64,000 nucleotides of DNA from Euborellia annulipes. Taxonomy: Eukaryota > Arthropoda > Insecta > Dermaptera > Anisolabididae. Under the pieces are notes generated by a model. The model worked only from the letters and a program-made list of their open reading frames with translations, was not told the origin of the DNA and did no database searches. The position numbers and the translations under genes are program-made. Below, in pieces: positions 54,690-64,000 of this stretch. The stretch's first letter is position 1. Each line of letters begins with the position of its first letter. The DNA lies in the NCBI GenBank assembly GCA_023213315.1, contig JAKCPI010016767.1, positions 1 through 64,000 of the forward strand. Reading direction: 5' to 3'.

Positions 54690-55170
54690 TTTTGGCCGAA
54701 ACCGAAACCAGGATTTTGTCCGAAACTGCCCGAAACCGAATATTCGGTCGGTTTCAAGTTTATAGATTTTAAATTAGTAGGGGACACCCCTAATTTGAAA
54801 TACTAGCGGCGCGCACCCGGTGCTTTGACCTCCTGACCCCCCTCGCCTGCTTCCAATCCAGTGCCTGCTTGAAGATTTGTTTATATTCATAGAATATGTA
54901 AATGCAAAGAATACATAAATATTTCTCTATACATTTCCTATAGGAGAAATTGTATCTTTAAGAATTAATAACTCAAAAAGTTATAAGAATTTCGGGATGC
55001 AAATAATTTTCATGTAGTCTCTAAAAGGTCCTCTATCCTTATAAAATTTCATTTGAAAATTCCAACGGGAAGTTGCCTAAATAGAGAGTGACAAACAGAC
55101 AGACAAACGGACATTAGGGAATTATATATATAAATTAGAGCGTGACAGACAGACTCTGTCTCTTTTCTTA
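54690..55170 (+). repeat. hAT-like words followed by a family R copy
   Basis: GGCCGAAACCGAAACCAGG and GAATATTCGGTCGGTT at 54690-54760, then TACTAGCGGCGCGCACCCGG, CAGTGCCTGCTTGAAGATTT and GGGAAGTTGCCTAAATAGAG through 55170. Confidence 0.5.
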
Positions 55171-55257
55171 ATTAATTTCTCTTAGAGAAAGTAATGCATT
55201 CATGTCAAAAATATAATATAGCAACACATTTTGAGTTGAAAAAAGAGTCTGTCTGTC

Positions 55258-55552
55258 CATGGGCGTACCCAGCGAGGGGCAGGGGGGCAGCTGCCCCCCT
55301 AGAAGCAACAAAAAAAAAAAAATTAAATGTTTATAAAGTGATGAAACGAAACAAAATTGGTGGTTGGCGACGGGGAATGATTCTTTTTGTTAGGACTTGA
55401 GGGTTTTTAGGCCTTTAATTCGAAGGCTTTACCCCTCTATATAAAAAATAGCTATGTCACAATCTGGACGACCATGATCTGCCCCCCCCCCCCCCTGGAC
55501 GACCATGATCTGACCATGCCCACCTCTAGATTTGATCCTGGGTACTCCCATG
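55258..55552. mobile_element. hAT-type element with 8-bp target duplication
   Basis: Inverted ends CATGGGCGTACCCAG and CTGGGTACTCCCATG, duplication TGTCTGTC (55250-55257 and 55553-55560). The interior has a G/C-run hairpin and a repeated CTGGACGACCATGATCTG. The duplication falls in the TGTC-rich part of a family E copy. Confidence 0.82.
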
Positions 55553-55685
55553 TGTCTGTCTGTGTGTTTTGATGAACATAGAACAATAAAATTAAAAGAT
55601 TATCCAATAATTCATAATCACACACAGTCGCTGCTAAATGGAGTTGTCTTTGTATGTGTGTGAGCCTCACACACACAGCCACCTT

Positions 55686-56384
55686 TTTTACTTTCTCTTA
55701 CCTATGTATATATGTAATATATATATAGAGAGAAAGTATTGGATTCATGTCAAAAATTCGATGTCGAGATTTTGATGGATCTTCACGTTTTGAGGTCCCC
55801 TGAATCCAAAAAAGTGGTTTTCGCGACATGGTCTGTCTGTGTGTGTGTGGGTGGGTGGGTGGGTGGGTGGGTGGGTGTGTGTGTGTGTGTGTGTTCAATT
55901 TTAAGCATGAAGGAATTGAGCTAGGAGGTTGAAATTTTATATTTAAGTTAAACACCCCCGGGACCGGAAAAATAAGCTTTTAATCAAAATCGGCCAAAGA
56001 GTACTAGTACTTTACTGATGTACTTTTTTCAGTTTTTTTCGATTTTCTCAAAATTCGCTCTAACGATTTTGATTAAAATTCAAAAATCAATTATTTTTTA
56101 GATGATCTTTCAAATGTATATTCTCGTTTTGCCCTCAAAATTGTTTGAAGGACACTTTACTCTTGTGTTTCATAGGAAAGATAGGAGGAATGGTTGCCAT
56201 GGTTACAAAATATAAATATTTTCCCATACTTATAAATTTTACATCTGAATTCAAATATTCCCTACGTCCGGGAACTAAATACATGTCGACACAAAAAATC
56301 TGGTGTGACAAGCACAGAACACAACTTTCGATTACCGAAGGTAAGAGAAAGTTGTGTGCTGTGCGCCAGTCACACCAGATTTTT
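55686..56384 (+). mobile_element. Family E element, full length
   Basis: Complete order from TTTTACTTTCTCTTACC to the terminal hairpin. The (GGGT)n/(GT)n tract is at 55846-55894, the X-box-like GTTGCCATGGTTAC near 56192, the hairpin at 56290-56384. Confidence 0.82.
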
Positions 56385-56411
56385 TTTAGTGACATGACAT
56401 TTATAATTTTC

Positions 56412-56584
56412 TTTTTTACTTTCTCTTACCTATGTATATATGTAATATATATATAGAGAGAAAGTATTGGATTCATGTCAAAAATTCGATGTCGAGATTT
56501 TGATGGATCTTCACGTTTTGAGGTCCCCTGAATCCAAAAAAGTGGTTTTCGCGACATGGTCTGTCTGTGTGTGGGTGGGTGGGT

Positions 56585-56617
<33 letters not shown>

Positions 56618-57105
56618 CAATTTTAAGCACGAAGGAATTGAGCTAGGAGGTTGAAATTTTATATTTAAGTTAAACACCCCCCGGGACCGGAAAAATAAGC
56701 TTTTAATCAAAATCGGCCAAAGAGTACTAGTACTTTACTGATGTACTATTTCAGTTTTTTTCGATTTTCTCAAAATTTGCTCCAACGATTTTTTTTTTAA
56801 ATTCAAAAATCAATTACTTTTTAGATGCTCTTTAAAATGTATATTCTCATTTTGCGATTGAAATCTTCTGAAGACCACTTTACTCTTGTATTTCATAGGG
56901 AAGATAGGAGAAATGGTTGCCATGGTAACAAAATATAAATATTTTCCCATACTTATAAATTTTTCATCTGAATTCATATGTTCTGTACTGTCGGGAACTA
57001 AATATATTTCGACACGAAAAATCTGGTGTGACAAGCACAGAACACAACTTTCGATTACCGAAGGTAAGAGAAAGTTGTGTGCTGTGCGCCAGTCACACCA
57101 GATTT
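56412..57105 (+). mobile_element. Family E element, full length (adjacent copy)
   Basis: Follows the previous copy in the same orientation after about 30 bp. Contains a (GGGT)/(GT)n tract at 56564-56615, GTTGCCATGGTAAC near 56917, and a terminal hairpin ending GTCACACCAGATTTTT. Confidence 0.82.
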
Positions 57106-57849
57106 TTTTTTTTTCTTTTATATTCAATAATAAATCCAATGAATAAATTAACAGATTCTTTCTCTATAATTTTTAATATTCTTTTGATGTTATATACATT
57201 TTATTTTTATGATGACGATTTCTCTGACCTGATAAGATAAGAGTTAAAAATTCAATTTAATTAAGCCCATATTAGGTGAATTTCCCTACTACCACATACA
57301 CCTCTCAGTCAGGTTAATTAATTAAGTGCAAATGGACGGGCGGGCGGATGATCCGAAATAATTAAGAATAGAATAATAGAGAGCGTAATTAGAGGGCAAT
57401 TACTGACTGGCATTGACCGACTAATGAAGAATCGTTTAATTGTTTCGCGCATTCCCACTTATATTCAATTATTTATTAGGCTACTCTCTCTGACCTATGA
57501 AGGGAACAATTTTTATTTGAATTATTCAAATGACAAGAAAAGATCAAACGAGAATAAAGAATTGAGTTTAAATATGAAAAATTCATATTTTATTTAGAAA
57601 ATTTCTTTTTATACGTAGGTGGAGATATATAGAGTAGGTTAATAAAAATATAAGTTAGCCCCTTGGAGTAGAGACAAGGCTCTTGTTTCTTGGTATCGCT
57701 CATATCACAAAATTTGAATTTCGTGTCAGATTGTATGTAGGGGCGCTGCGATCGCTCATATGTAGATGGCGTGCATGTCGAGAAGCGGCAGCCATCTTGT
57801 TATTTCTCAACTAATTCATTTGAGATTGTCACCTTTATAATCTTAGCTA
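57106..57849. other. Unique, homeobox-site-rich non-coding block
   Basis: 57240-57480 has several TAATTA words and CGGGCGGGCGGATGATCC, with no repeat match in the window. A regulatory role is speculative. Confidence 0.3.
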
Positions 57850-57852
57850 AAT

Positions 57853-57905
57853 TGTACCTGAAGAAGACCACAGAATGAGTGGCTGAAACGTTGTAATTTT
57901 TACAA
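57853..57905 (+). ncRNA. Hammerhead-like motif (h)
   Basis: CTGAAGA (57858-57864), stem II with CCAC/GTGG, GAAACGTT (57885-57892). Stem I can form TAC/GTA. The cleavage triplet is GTT rather than GTC, which still fits the NUH rule less well than GTC. Confidence 0.5.
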
Positions 57906-58139
57906 AACCACAGTTAAACCGAAAATAAAATTCTTTCACTTATGATAACAACTGTGAAAGCCTAAACTCCAAAAATCGCTCGCTTTCCAAATAGTATTAT
58001 AATTTGATTTAAAAAAAAAAAAGAAATTTTTATTTTTTGAATTATGGCTTAATCAGTATTTAAAAATTTTATAATCTAACAAAATAATAATAATAACAGA
58101 GAAATAATATTCATTTGAAAATGACATAACTTTTTTATG

Positions 58140-58200
58140 ACTTTTACTTGTTGTCCCAAGTTGGCTTGGAGATCCCGGGTTCGACTTGATCAACTCGATA
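58140..58200 (+). repeat. tRNA-like B-box relic
   Basis: GATCCCGGGTTCGACTTGAT carries a B-box-like GGGTTCGACT. Upstream A-box resemblance is weak. Confidence 0.3.
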
Positions 58201-58316
58201 AAATAATAACTTGATCCTACATGTAAGAATTAATTGTGAGGTATGTCTTTGTAGCTGAATGTATGATTAAAAAATCTCAAGACCTATGCAGCCAAAATAT
58301 TTCTTTTATTATGCCG

Positions 58317-58362
58317 TTTGCTGACCTTTCGGCCACAGTTTAGCCCATCTTCAGAGCTAAAA
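58317..58362 (-). ncRNA. Hammerhead-like motif (i)
   Basis: Minus strand: CTGAAGA (58348-58354), weak stem II, GAAAGGTC (58323-58330); stem I GCT/AGC. Core boxes intact, stems short. Confidence 0.45.
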
Positions 58363-59033
58363 TATTTTCGTACATATATTACATGTTATTATAGAATTAA
58401 TAATTGCATTTTACGAAAAACCAGTCAGCTGGGTTAATCAAATAATCCGAGCCTTCGCCATTTAAGGCCACCTCACCTTTTTGCCTGTGGGTGGGATTTT
58501 CTCCCATTTTCCTTCCCTACTAGGAGATTTCGGCAATGTTGAATTATTTGCGGCAATCTGAACTTGAACTCGAGTTGTGATGAAACTTCACATCCGTAAT
58601 CCCTTGCAGCTTAGCCACTTTCCTCCTCAAGAACTATTAATTAATAATATCTTTGATCAAAAAATCCGGGAAATTCATTCATTCATTTTATTGTATATTA
58701 CAATATTTCTATAACATTTTTAAATATTTTATTTAAGGTATTTTTCCGCATCTATTGTATATTTATTATAAAGATTCAAATTAAAATCAAAACAGATGTT
58801 TCTGTATAATTTGAGAACATCTCTTCAGAGACAATCTTATTGTTAATTTGATTGTTTATTTTGGACATTTTTCAGCACTATCAAAAAAATATTTGAAAAA
58901 AATAATTTGGAAAATTTTTTACAAGCGCCTATCTATCCCTTGTAGCATCCCTGATCATTTCAAGAACAAAGCTTTGAAGGTGCCCGAACATTTGTTGTGA
59001 AGGGCTAAAACAGAAGTTTACTCAATAAAGCCT

Positions 59034-59076
<43 letters not shown>

Positions 59077-60670
59077 TTTGTATTGAACCAATATCGCCCA
59101 ATAAAATTATTCCCGGGGAGATAGAACTTCAAAAGCTGTTTAGCTATTTAGATACTCTTTGTAGCCCTTTGTATAATGATCGATAATACAATTAATACTG
59201 AGGAAAAAATAATATTATCCAGGAAATTTTATAGAATTTGCTTAATCAAAAGGGTCGTTAACTAAAACTGATGTGTGTATATTGCAAAATGTATCAAATT
59301 GGAAGTGTCAATATTATAATATTTTGCAAACCAAAGATAAAATTTCTAATGTCTTCAGAATTTGTTTAATATTCAGGGGGATGACAATATTTTGTTTATA
59401 AAGAAATTGTTAAGGGGGAACGGGAGCGAAGTGGTTACGCATGTTTTTCCCGTAGTGTGTCATAAAAAGTATGCCCAAAATAGCAAGTAATTCAAAAATT
59501 TGCCAAGAGATGTCAGAATGGTAGCTAATAATATTTAATGCATTTGATTGATTTTCATTGATCTTTTAACAATAAATACTTTATAAATGTTATTATATAT
59601 TATGTATCTTTTATAAAAGCATCAAAATATATAAATATAGGCCAGATATAGGCTAATACTATATCGGCTGTTAGACTAGCCTGCCATCTATTGCAAGAAT
59701 GCTGAACTAATTTTATAGTTGGTTTTTAAATAAATCATCTAAGCTTATTTTAAAAATTTCTTATTTAATATGTGATTAATAATAACAATAAATTCATTTT
59801 TAAATTTAAAAAAAATTAAAGATTATTGGGACAGATTGTTTTTTTGTATTTGCTTGATAACAAAAAAATTAATAACGATAATTTTTTAATAAGACATTAC
59901 AAAAATTATAGCTCGATGTCCCAATAATCTCTTATGAATTTAATTCATTAAAAAAAAAAAAACCGCATTGAAAAATTCCTTATAATAGTCTAGTTTTTTT
60001 TTTTTTTTTAAGTACGTTTAGACGTCGCTCCTGAACCCCCTTATTTTAGTTTATAAACAAAATACCTTCTTTTTTTTTGAAATTCGTTAATTTGGAGGTA
60101 TATTATTTGATTAGGACGGAAGACTTCGTCCTGTCTTCATTGAATAGATTAACTAGATTATTAGATGTTTTTATAAATATAGGTATATATTTTTTTAAAT
60201 AAATCTCCAGGTTATTAAATAAAAAAAAAAAAAAAAAACGAAAGAGAAGTAGGTAATTATTTGTGAAGAGGTGGTAAAGTACAAATCAATTTGAAAACAC
60301 TCAAAGTAGAGAGAGAAAGAGAAAAAAAAAACTAATTTTATTGGAGAAACTTTTCTAATTACATCCCATTATGCAGGTTAAAAGGGAATATATAAATATT
60401 TATTAAGGTACACCAAAAAAAAGGGGGGGGGGTGGGAATAATGTTTAAGTTCTAGTGGGGATAATCGCCTATTCATTTATAGATTACGTCTTCAAAGTTT
60501 TCTAATTTATTGATTAAAAATTATCATTTTTTGATTCCTAAAATATTATTAAATCCTTTTGACAATTTATTAATATGAAAGATTTATTTCTTCAACCCCC
60601 CCCCCCCCTCCCCCCCCCCCCCTGAGGCATTGATAGAGCTAGTCATTATAATATTCTTAACTTATAATAG
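58363..60670. other. AT-rich non-coding stretch with microsatellites and a small MITE
   Basis: Contains a (TC)n run (59036-59068), a TIR hairpin element at 59819-59931, A/T runs and a C-rich run (60594-60633). No exon-like sequence recognised. Confidence 0.4.
59819..59931. mobile_element. Small MITE-like hairpin element
   Basis: AGATTATTGGGACA and TGTCCCAATAATCT form 14-bp inverted ends 113 bp apart. No clear target duplication. Confidence 0.5.
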
Positions 60671-60673
60671 CTT

Positions 60674-61492
60674 GTTACTTTCTCTTACCTCTATATATGT
60701 AATATATAGAAGAGAAAGTATTGAATTCATGTCAATAAATTCGATGTCGAGATTTTGATGGATATACACGTTTTGAAATCTAGGAAGTTGAAATTTTATA
60801 TTTAAGTTAGGCACACCCATGGGACGTGACCCGAAGCTTTTAAACAAAATCGGCCAAAGTGTACTAATACTTTATTAATGTACTTCATTTCAGTTTTTTT
60901 TTTTTTTTTTTTTTTTTTCGATTTTCTCAAAATTCCCTCCAAACGATTTTGATTAGATATTAAAAAATCAATCATTTTTTAGATGCTCTTTAAAGTGTAT
61001 ATTCTCAGACCGAAACTGCTCAACTACGCTGATTTTTCGGCAAGGGTGTAGGAAGGGAAAAACAAAAATGAATTTTTTTTTTTTATTTTCCCCAATGAGT
61101 TTATTTCCTGATATAACAATAAACTCATTGGTGAAAAAATAAAAAAAAAAAAATTCATTTTTGTTTTCCCTTCCTACACCCTTGCCGAAAAATCAGCGTA
61201 GTTGAGCAGTTTCGGTCTACAATTTCTCTCGGCATCGCTCATTAAGCTTCAATCAGTGTATATTCTCATTTTGCCCTTGAAATCTTTTGAAGCACACTTT
61301 ACTCTTGTACTCCATAAAAAAGATAAGAGAAATGGTTGCCATGGTAACAAAAGATAAATATTTACCCATCTTTATAAATTTGACATCTTGAATTCTAATA
61401 TATCGGCGGAAACTAAATATATCTCGACACAAAAAAATCTGGTGTGACAAGCACAGAACACAACTTTCTCTTACCTTCAGTCACACCAGATT
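60674..61492 (+). mobile_element. Family E element interrupted by a palindromic insertion
   Basis: Start TACTTTCTCTTACCTC, GATTTTGATGGATATACACG, AAAATCGGCCAAAGTGTACT, break at 61007, resumption at 61256, GTTGCCATGGTAAC (near 61335) and a shortened terminal hairpin to TCACACCAGATTTT. Confidence 0.75.
61008..61255. mobile_element. Palindromic insertion with 13-bp target duplication
   Basis: Arms GACCGAAACTGCTCAACTAC and its reverse complement (61008-61100 and 61124-61218), then a 37-bp unpaired tail. GTGTATATTCTCA occurs at 60995-61007 and 61256-61268, once in other E copies. GACCGAAACTG resembles the end of the hammerhead-tail repeats. Confidence 0.78.
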
Positions 61493-62430
61493 TTGTGGTT
61501 AGGAGTCTTTCTTTGTTCTCATGGCATACCCTATTTTTGCAAACCTCCAATCCCCAATCATTCAAAGTTGAGTGCTTAATCTCCTCTCCGAGATGCGTCA
61601 TTCTTTTCTGATTGTATTTTGACCATTGGTCAACATTTAAGTCTTCTACCTCTGCTCCAAAGGTCATCTTATTCCCTATAAATAATTTTCAACCCTCTAG
61701 CCAAGCAAGTATTTAATTCAAAATATAATCTATTTTATTAATAATAAAATTGTTTGTAGTGGCTTTTGTTGATCTTTGTTGAACTTTAGGTCTAGTATTA
61801 ATAAATAAATTTATTTATTCCTCCCCTGGCTGTTTGCAGTTACAATCCGTTAAATATTAAACTTCTTGTTTGGTTTATATTTTATTATAATCAATATTTT
61901 TTCATTTTTAAATTAATAAGTTGAATTATATTAATATAACTTGTATTTAAAAAACAAAAGACCTGAGGAAGGATGCTACACGGGTCCGGGACATCGAGAA
62001 TCAAATAATTTTTCTGATTTAATCGATTCAATTTTCATCACATTACTAAAATAAAATTTGATTACGATGAGCATTTTGCAAAGAGAAAATAATAGAATTT
62101 TTTTTATGAAATATCCAAAAAAGGTCTAGGGTAATACACTTTCAAAATGGATCTCTTTCTCTGCATGCAAAAATAGTGAATATAACAGTTAATTGTTGCT
62201 ATTTATTATTCGGGTAATCATTGCAAACGCCTAACTATTATTATAAAATAAAATAATTTTTAAAAGAATAAAAAGCCCTATCGTGTAATTTTGCAATTTT
62301 TGTGGATTTCTCTGTTTACAGTTGTTATTTTTTTTTTTTTTATAGATATTCATATTATTTTGATGTATCATCAGTATTTAATTGTATATCTCTAAATGAC
62401 AAGCTATATCAATCTAAGCTTATGACTTTT
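61493..62430. other. Non-coding, mostly unique
   Basis: A decayed hammerhead-like word (CTGAGGA at 61963, GGGACATC at 61988) is present but its second box is lost. Confidence 0.35.
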
Positions 62431-62433
62431 CTA

Positions 62434-62478
62434 TCTGTCCTGATGATGGGCGCGATGAGCTTTCGAAACGTCGACAGA
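62434..62478 (+). ncRNA. Minimal hammerhead-ribozyme motif (l)
   Basis: Stem I TCTGTC (62434-62439) with GACAGA (62473-62478), six Watson-Crick pairs; box CTGATGA (62440-62446); stem II GGGC/GCTT-type with wobble; GAAACGTC (62465-62472). Stem III only as the ACGT palindrome. Best stem I in the window. Confidence 0.65.
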
Positions 62479-62602
62479 GAAAATTAAAAAATTTTGTTTT
62501 TTTGCTGACTGCCCATTCATCATCTTTTAAATATTGACATTTTATCTTATTCAACACAATTTTCCGCATTTTATTGGGGAAGCTTATAGGCCTATTCATC
62601 TT

Positions 62603-63293
62603 CTTTTTTACATTCTCTTACCTATGTATATATGTAATATATATATATATAGAGAGAAAGTATTGGTTTCATGTCATAAATTCGATGTCGAGATTTTGAC
62701 GGATCTTCACGTTTTGAGGTCCTCTGAATCCAGAGAAGTGATTTCCGCGACATGGTCTGTGTTTGTCTGGGTGTTGTGTGTGTGTTGTGTGTGTTTGGCA
62801 ATTTAAAGCATGAAGGAATTGAGCTACGAGGTTGAAATTTTATATTTAAGTTGTATACCCTCCTGGACCGTGAAAATAAGCTTTTAAACAAAATCGGCCA
62901 AAGAGTACTAATACTTTACTGAAGTACTTCTCCAGTTTTTTTTTTTAGATTTTCTCAAAATTCACCCCAAAGATTTTGATTAAAATTCAAAAATCAATTA
63001 TTTTTTAGATGCTCTTTAAAATGTATGTTCTCATTTTGCCATTGAAATATTTTGAAGACCACTTTACTCTTATACTTCATAGGAAAGATAAGAGAACTAT
63101 GGTTGCCATAGTAACAAAATATAAATATTTTCCCATACTTATAAATTTTACATCTTGAATACTAATATATCGTAGCGGAAACTAAATACATGTCGACACA
63201 AAAATCTGGTGTGACAAGCACAGAACACAACTTTCATTTATCGAAGGTAAGAGAAAGTTGTGTGCTGTGCGACAGTCACACCACATTTTTTAT
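62603..63293 (+). mobile_element. Family E element, full length
   Basis: From TTACATTCTCTTACC to the terminal hairpin GGTGTGACAAGCACAGAACA / CAGTCACACCACATTTTT. The X-box-like word is mutated (GTTGCCATAGTAAC). Confidence 0.8.
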
Positions 63294-64000
63294 ATTATTT
63301 GGATGCTTATTAATTTCTATATACTGCACTCTGACTTTTCTTTTCCACCAATCATTTTCAACATGGAGTGTTTTTATTAATACATTGTCTAAATTATGTC
63401 CAGCAGCTAGGGCATGTTCTGCAATTGCAGACTAATTTGAATGTTTCGATTTGATGGCTCTCTCACTTTCTTGTTGAGAATGAAATTTTAGAAAATATTA
63501 AACATCTTAAAATTTATTAACTCGGTTAATTTAAAAAAAATCCTAAATTGAGTGAATTCATTAAGACGCGACCCTCCACCTCGTCTACCTTTCCCAATTA
63601 GGCATTTCTATATTATAATGACTAATAAAATAATAAAACCCTCTTCATCTTTTTATAGGCATATAAAATTCGCTCGTTATGCCTCGGGTCCAGACTCCCA
63701 TCCCCCTCCGATGATGACTCAGAGAGTGCATGAGAAAAGGGACAAGACAAAAGCCGAGCCCGGAAGTCTGTTCCGGTTAGGGGTGGTTGGTTGGCTGGAT
63801 GGATTGCCTTTGTCCTTTTCAAATCTCTCTCACGCATCGACATTATTTATTCGCTTGAAGGCTAATTAGCGATCGTCTCTCCCCTCTCTCTGATCATGAC
63901 AGACTATTAATATTTATTATATATCGAATATGATAATCGTGCCAATTTGTGTACAAGCCCATTTATTCGATTGGGAATGCATTGAAGGATTGTTTATATA
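63294..64000. other. Unique non-coding sequence
   Basis: 63560-63900 is richer in GC with CT-rich runs. Two antiparallel open frames overlap here without recognisable domains. Confidence 0.35.

Noticed and set aside
53555..56710. Repeated open frames containing MSRKPLFWIQGTSKREDPSK in several places
   Set aside because: They are minus-strand translations of the same segment of family E copies, broken by the variable TGTG/GGGT microsatellite, and not a conserved gene.
61963..61995. Hammerhead with CTGAGGA
   Set aside because: The GAAA box reads GGGA and no stem II forms well; catalytic core lost.

Overview
The window reads as non-coding DNA from a repeat-rich, strongly AT-biased animal genome. 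An invertebrate is likely and an arthropod possible; the sequence does not fix the species. I found no convincing protein-coding exon, rRNA or intact tRNA gene. Every open frame I could assess is short and is explained by a repeat, a low-complexity tract or chance.

The most informative signals are three plus-strand sites with recursive-splicing ('ratchet point') architecture, with junctions at 4006/4007, 25782/25783 and 52114/52115. Each has a branch-point-like motif, a pyrimidine tract, GTTTCAG fused directly to GTAAGCATC, and a second 5' splice site (GTAAGT or GTGAGT) 33-44 nt downstream. They lie 21.8 and 26.3 kb apart in otherwise dissimilar sequence, and I saw no counterpart on the minus strand. 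The simplest reading is that the whole window lies inside one very long intron, more than 48 kb, of a plus-strand gene that is removed stepwise.

The rest is mainly transposon debris. (i) hAT-type non-autonomous elements, several with 8-bp target duplications (1641-1873, 23511-24086, 32034-33820, 33902-34581, 35282-35528, 39204-39814, 55258-55552). (ii) Tc1/mariner-like MITEs with TA duplications (9998-10213, 14937-15146, 48072-48614) and a piggyBac-like MITE in TTAA (43763-44147). (iii) tRNA-derived SINEs of two families, S1 and S2, and a third SINE-like family, S3. (iv) A ~690-bp dispersed family with a hairpin at each end, called E here, dense from 40 to 63 kb and clustered at 53-57 kb. (v) Large inverted repeats, notably a near-perfect 1.56-kb palindrome (18571-20126), a 0.96-kb palindrome with tRNA-like sequence in its arms (8532-9488), and two interlocked elements (11501-13626). 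(vi) About thirteen minimal hammerhead-ribozyme-like motifs (CTGANGA, stem II, GAAA) of the kind known from Penelope-like retroelements, several arranged head to head.

Layout: 0-4 kb foldback and hAT relics, then splice site 1; 4.7-11 kb SINE, MITEs and palindrome; 11.5-15.2 kb interlocked inverted repeats and hammerheads; 15-23 kb mostly unique, with the big palindrome; 23-25.7 kb nested hammerhead palindromes and hAT, then splice site 2; 26-32 kb dispersed repeats; 32-36 kb hAT elements, one carrying a 144-bp tandem array; 37-49 kb SINEs, E copies and composites; 49-52 kb relatively unique, then splice site 3; 52.5-63.3 kb E-element cluster. Two short stretches (48805-48862 and about 50800-51055) look like damaged consensus sequence.
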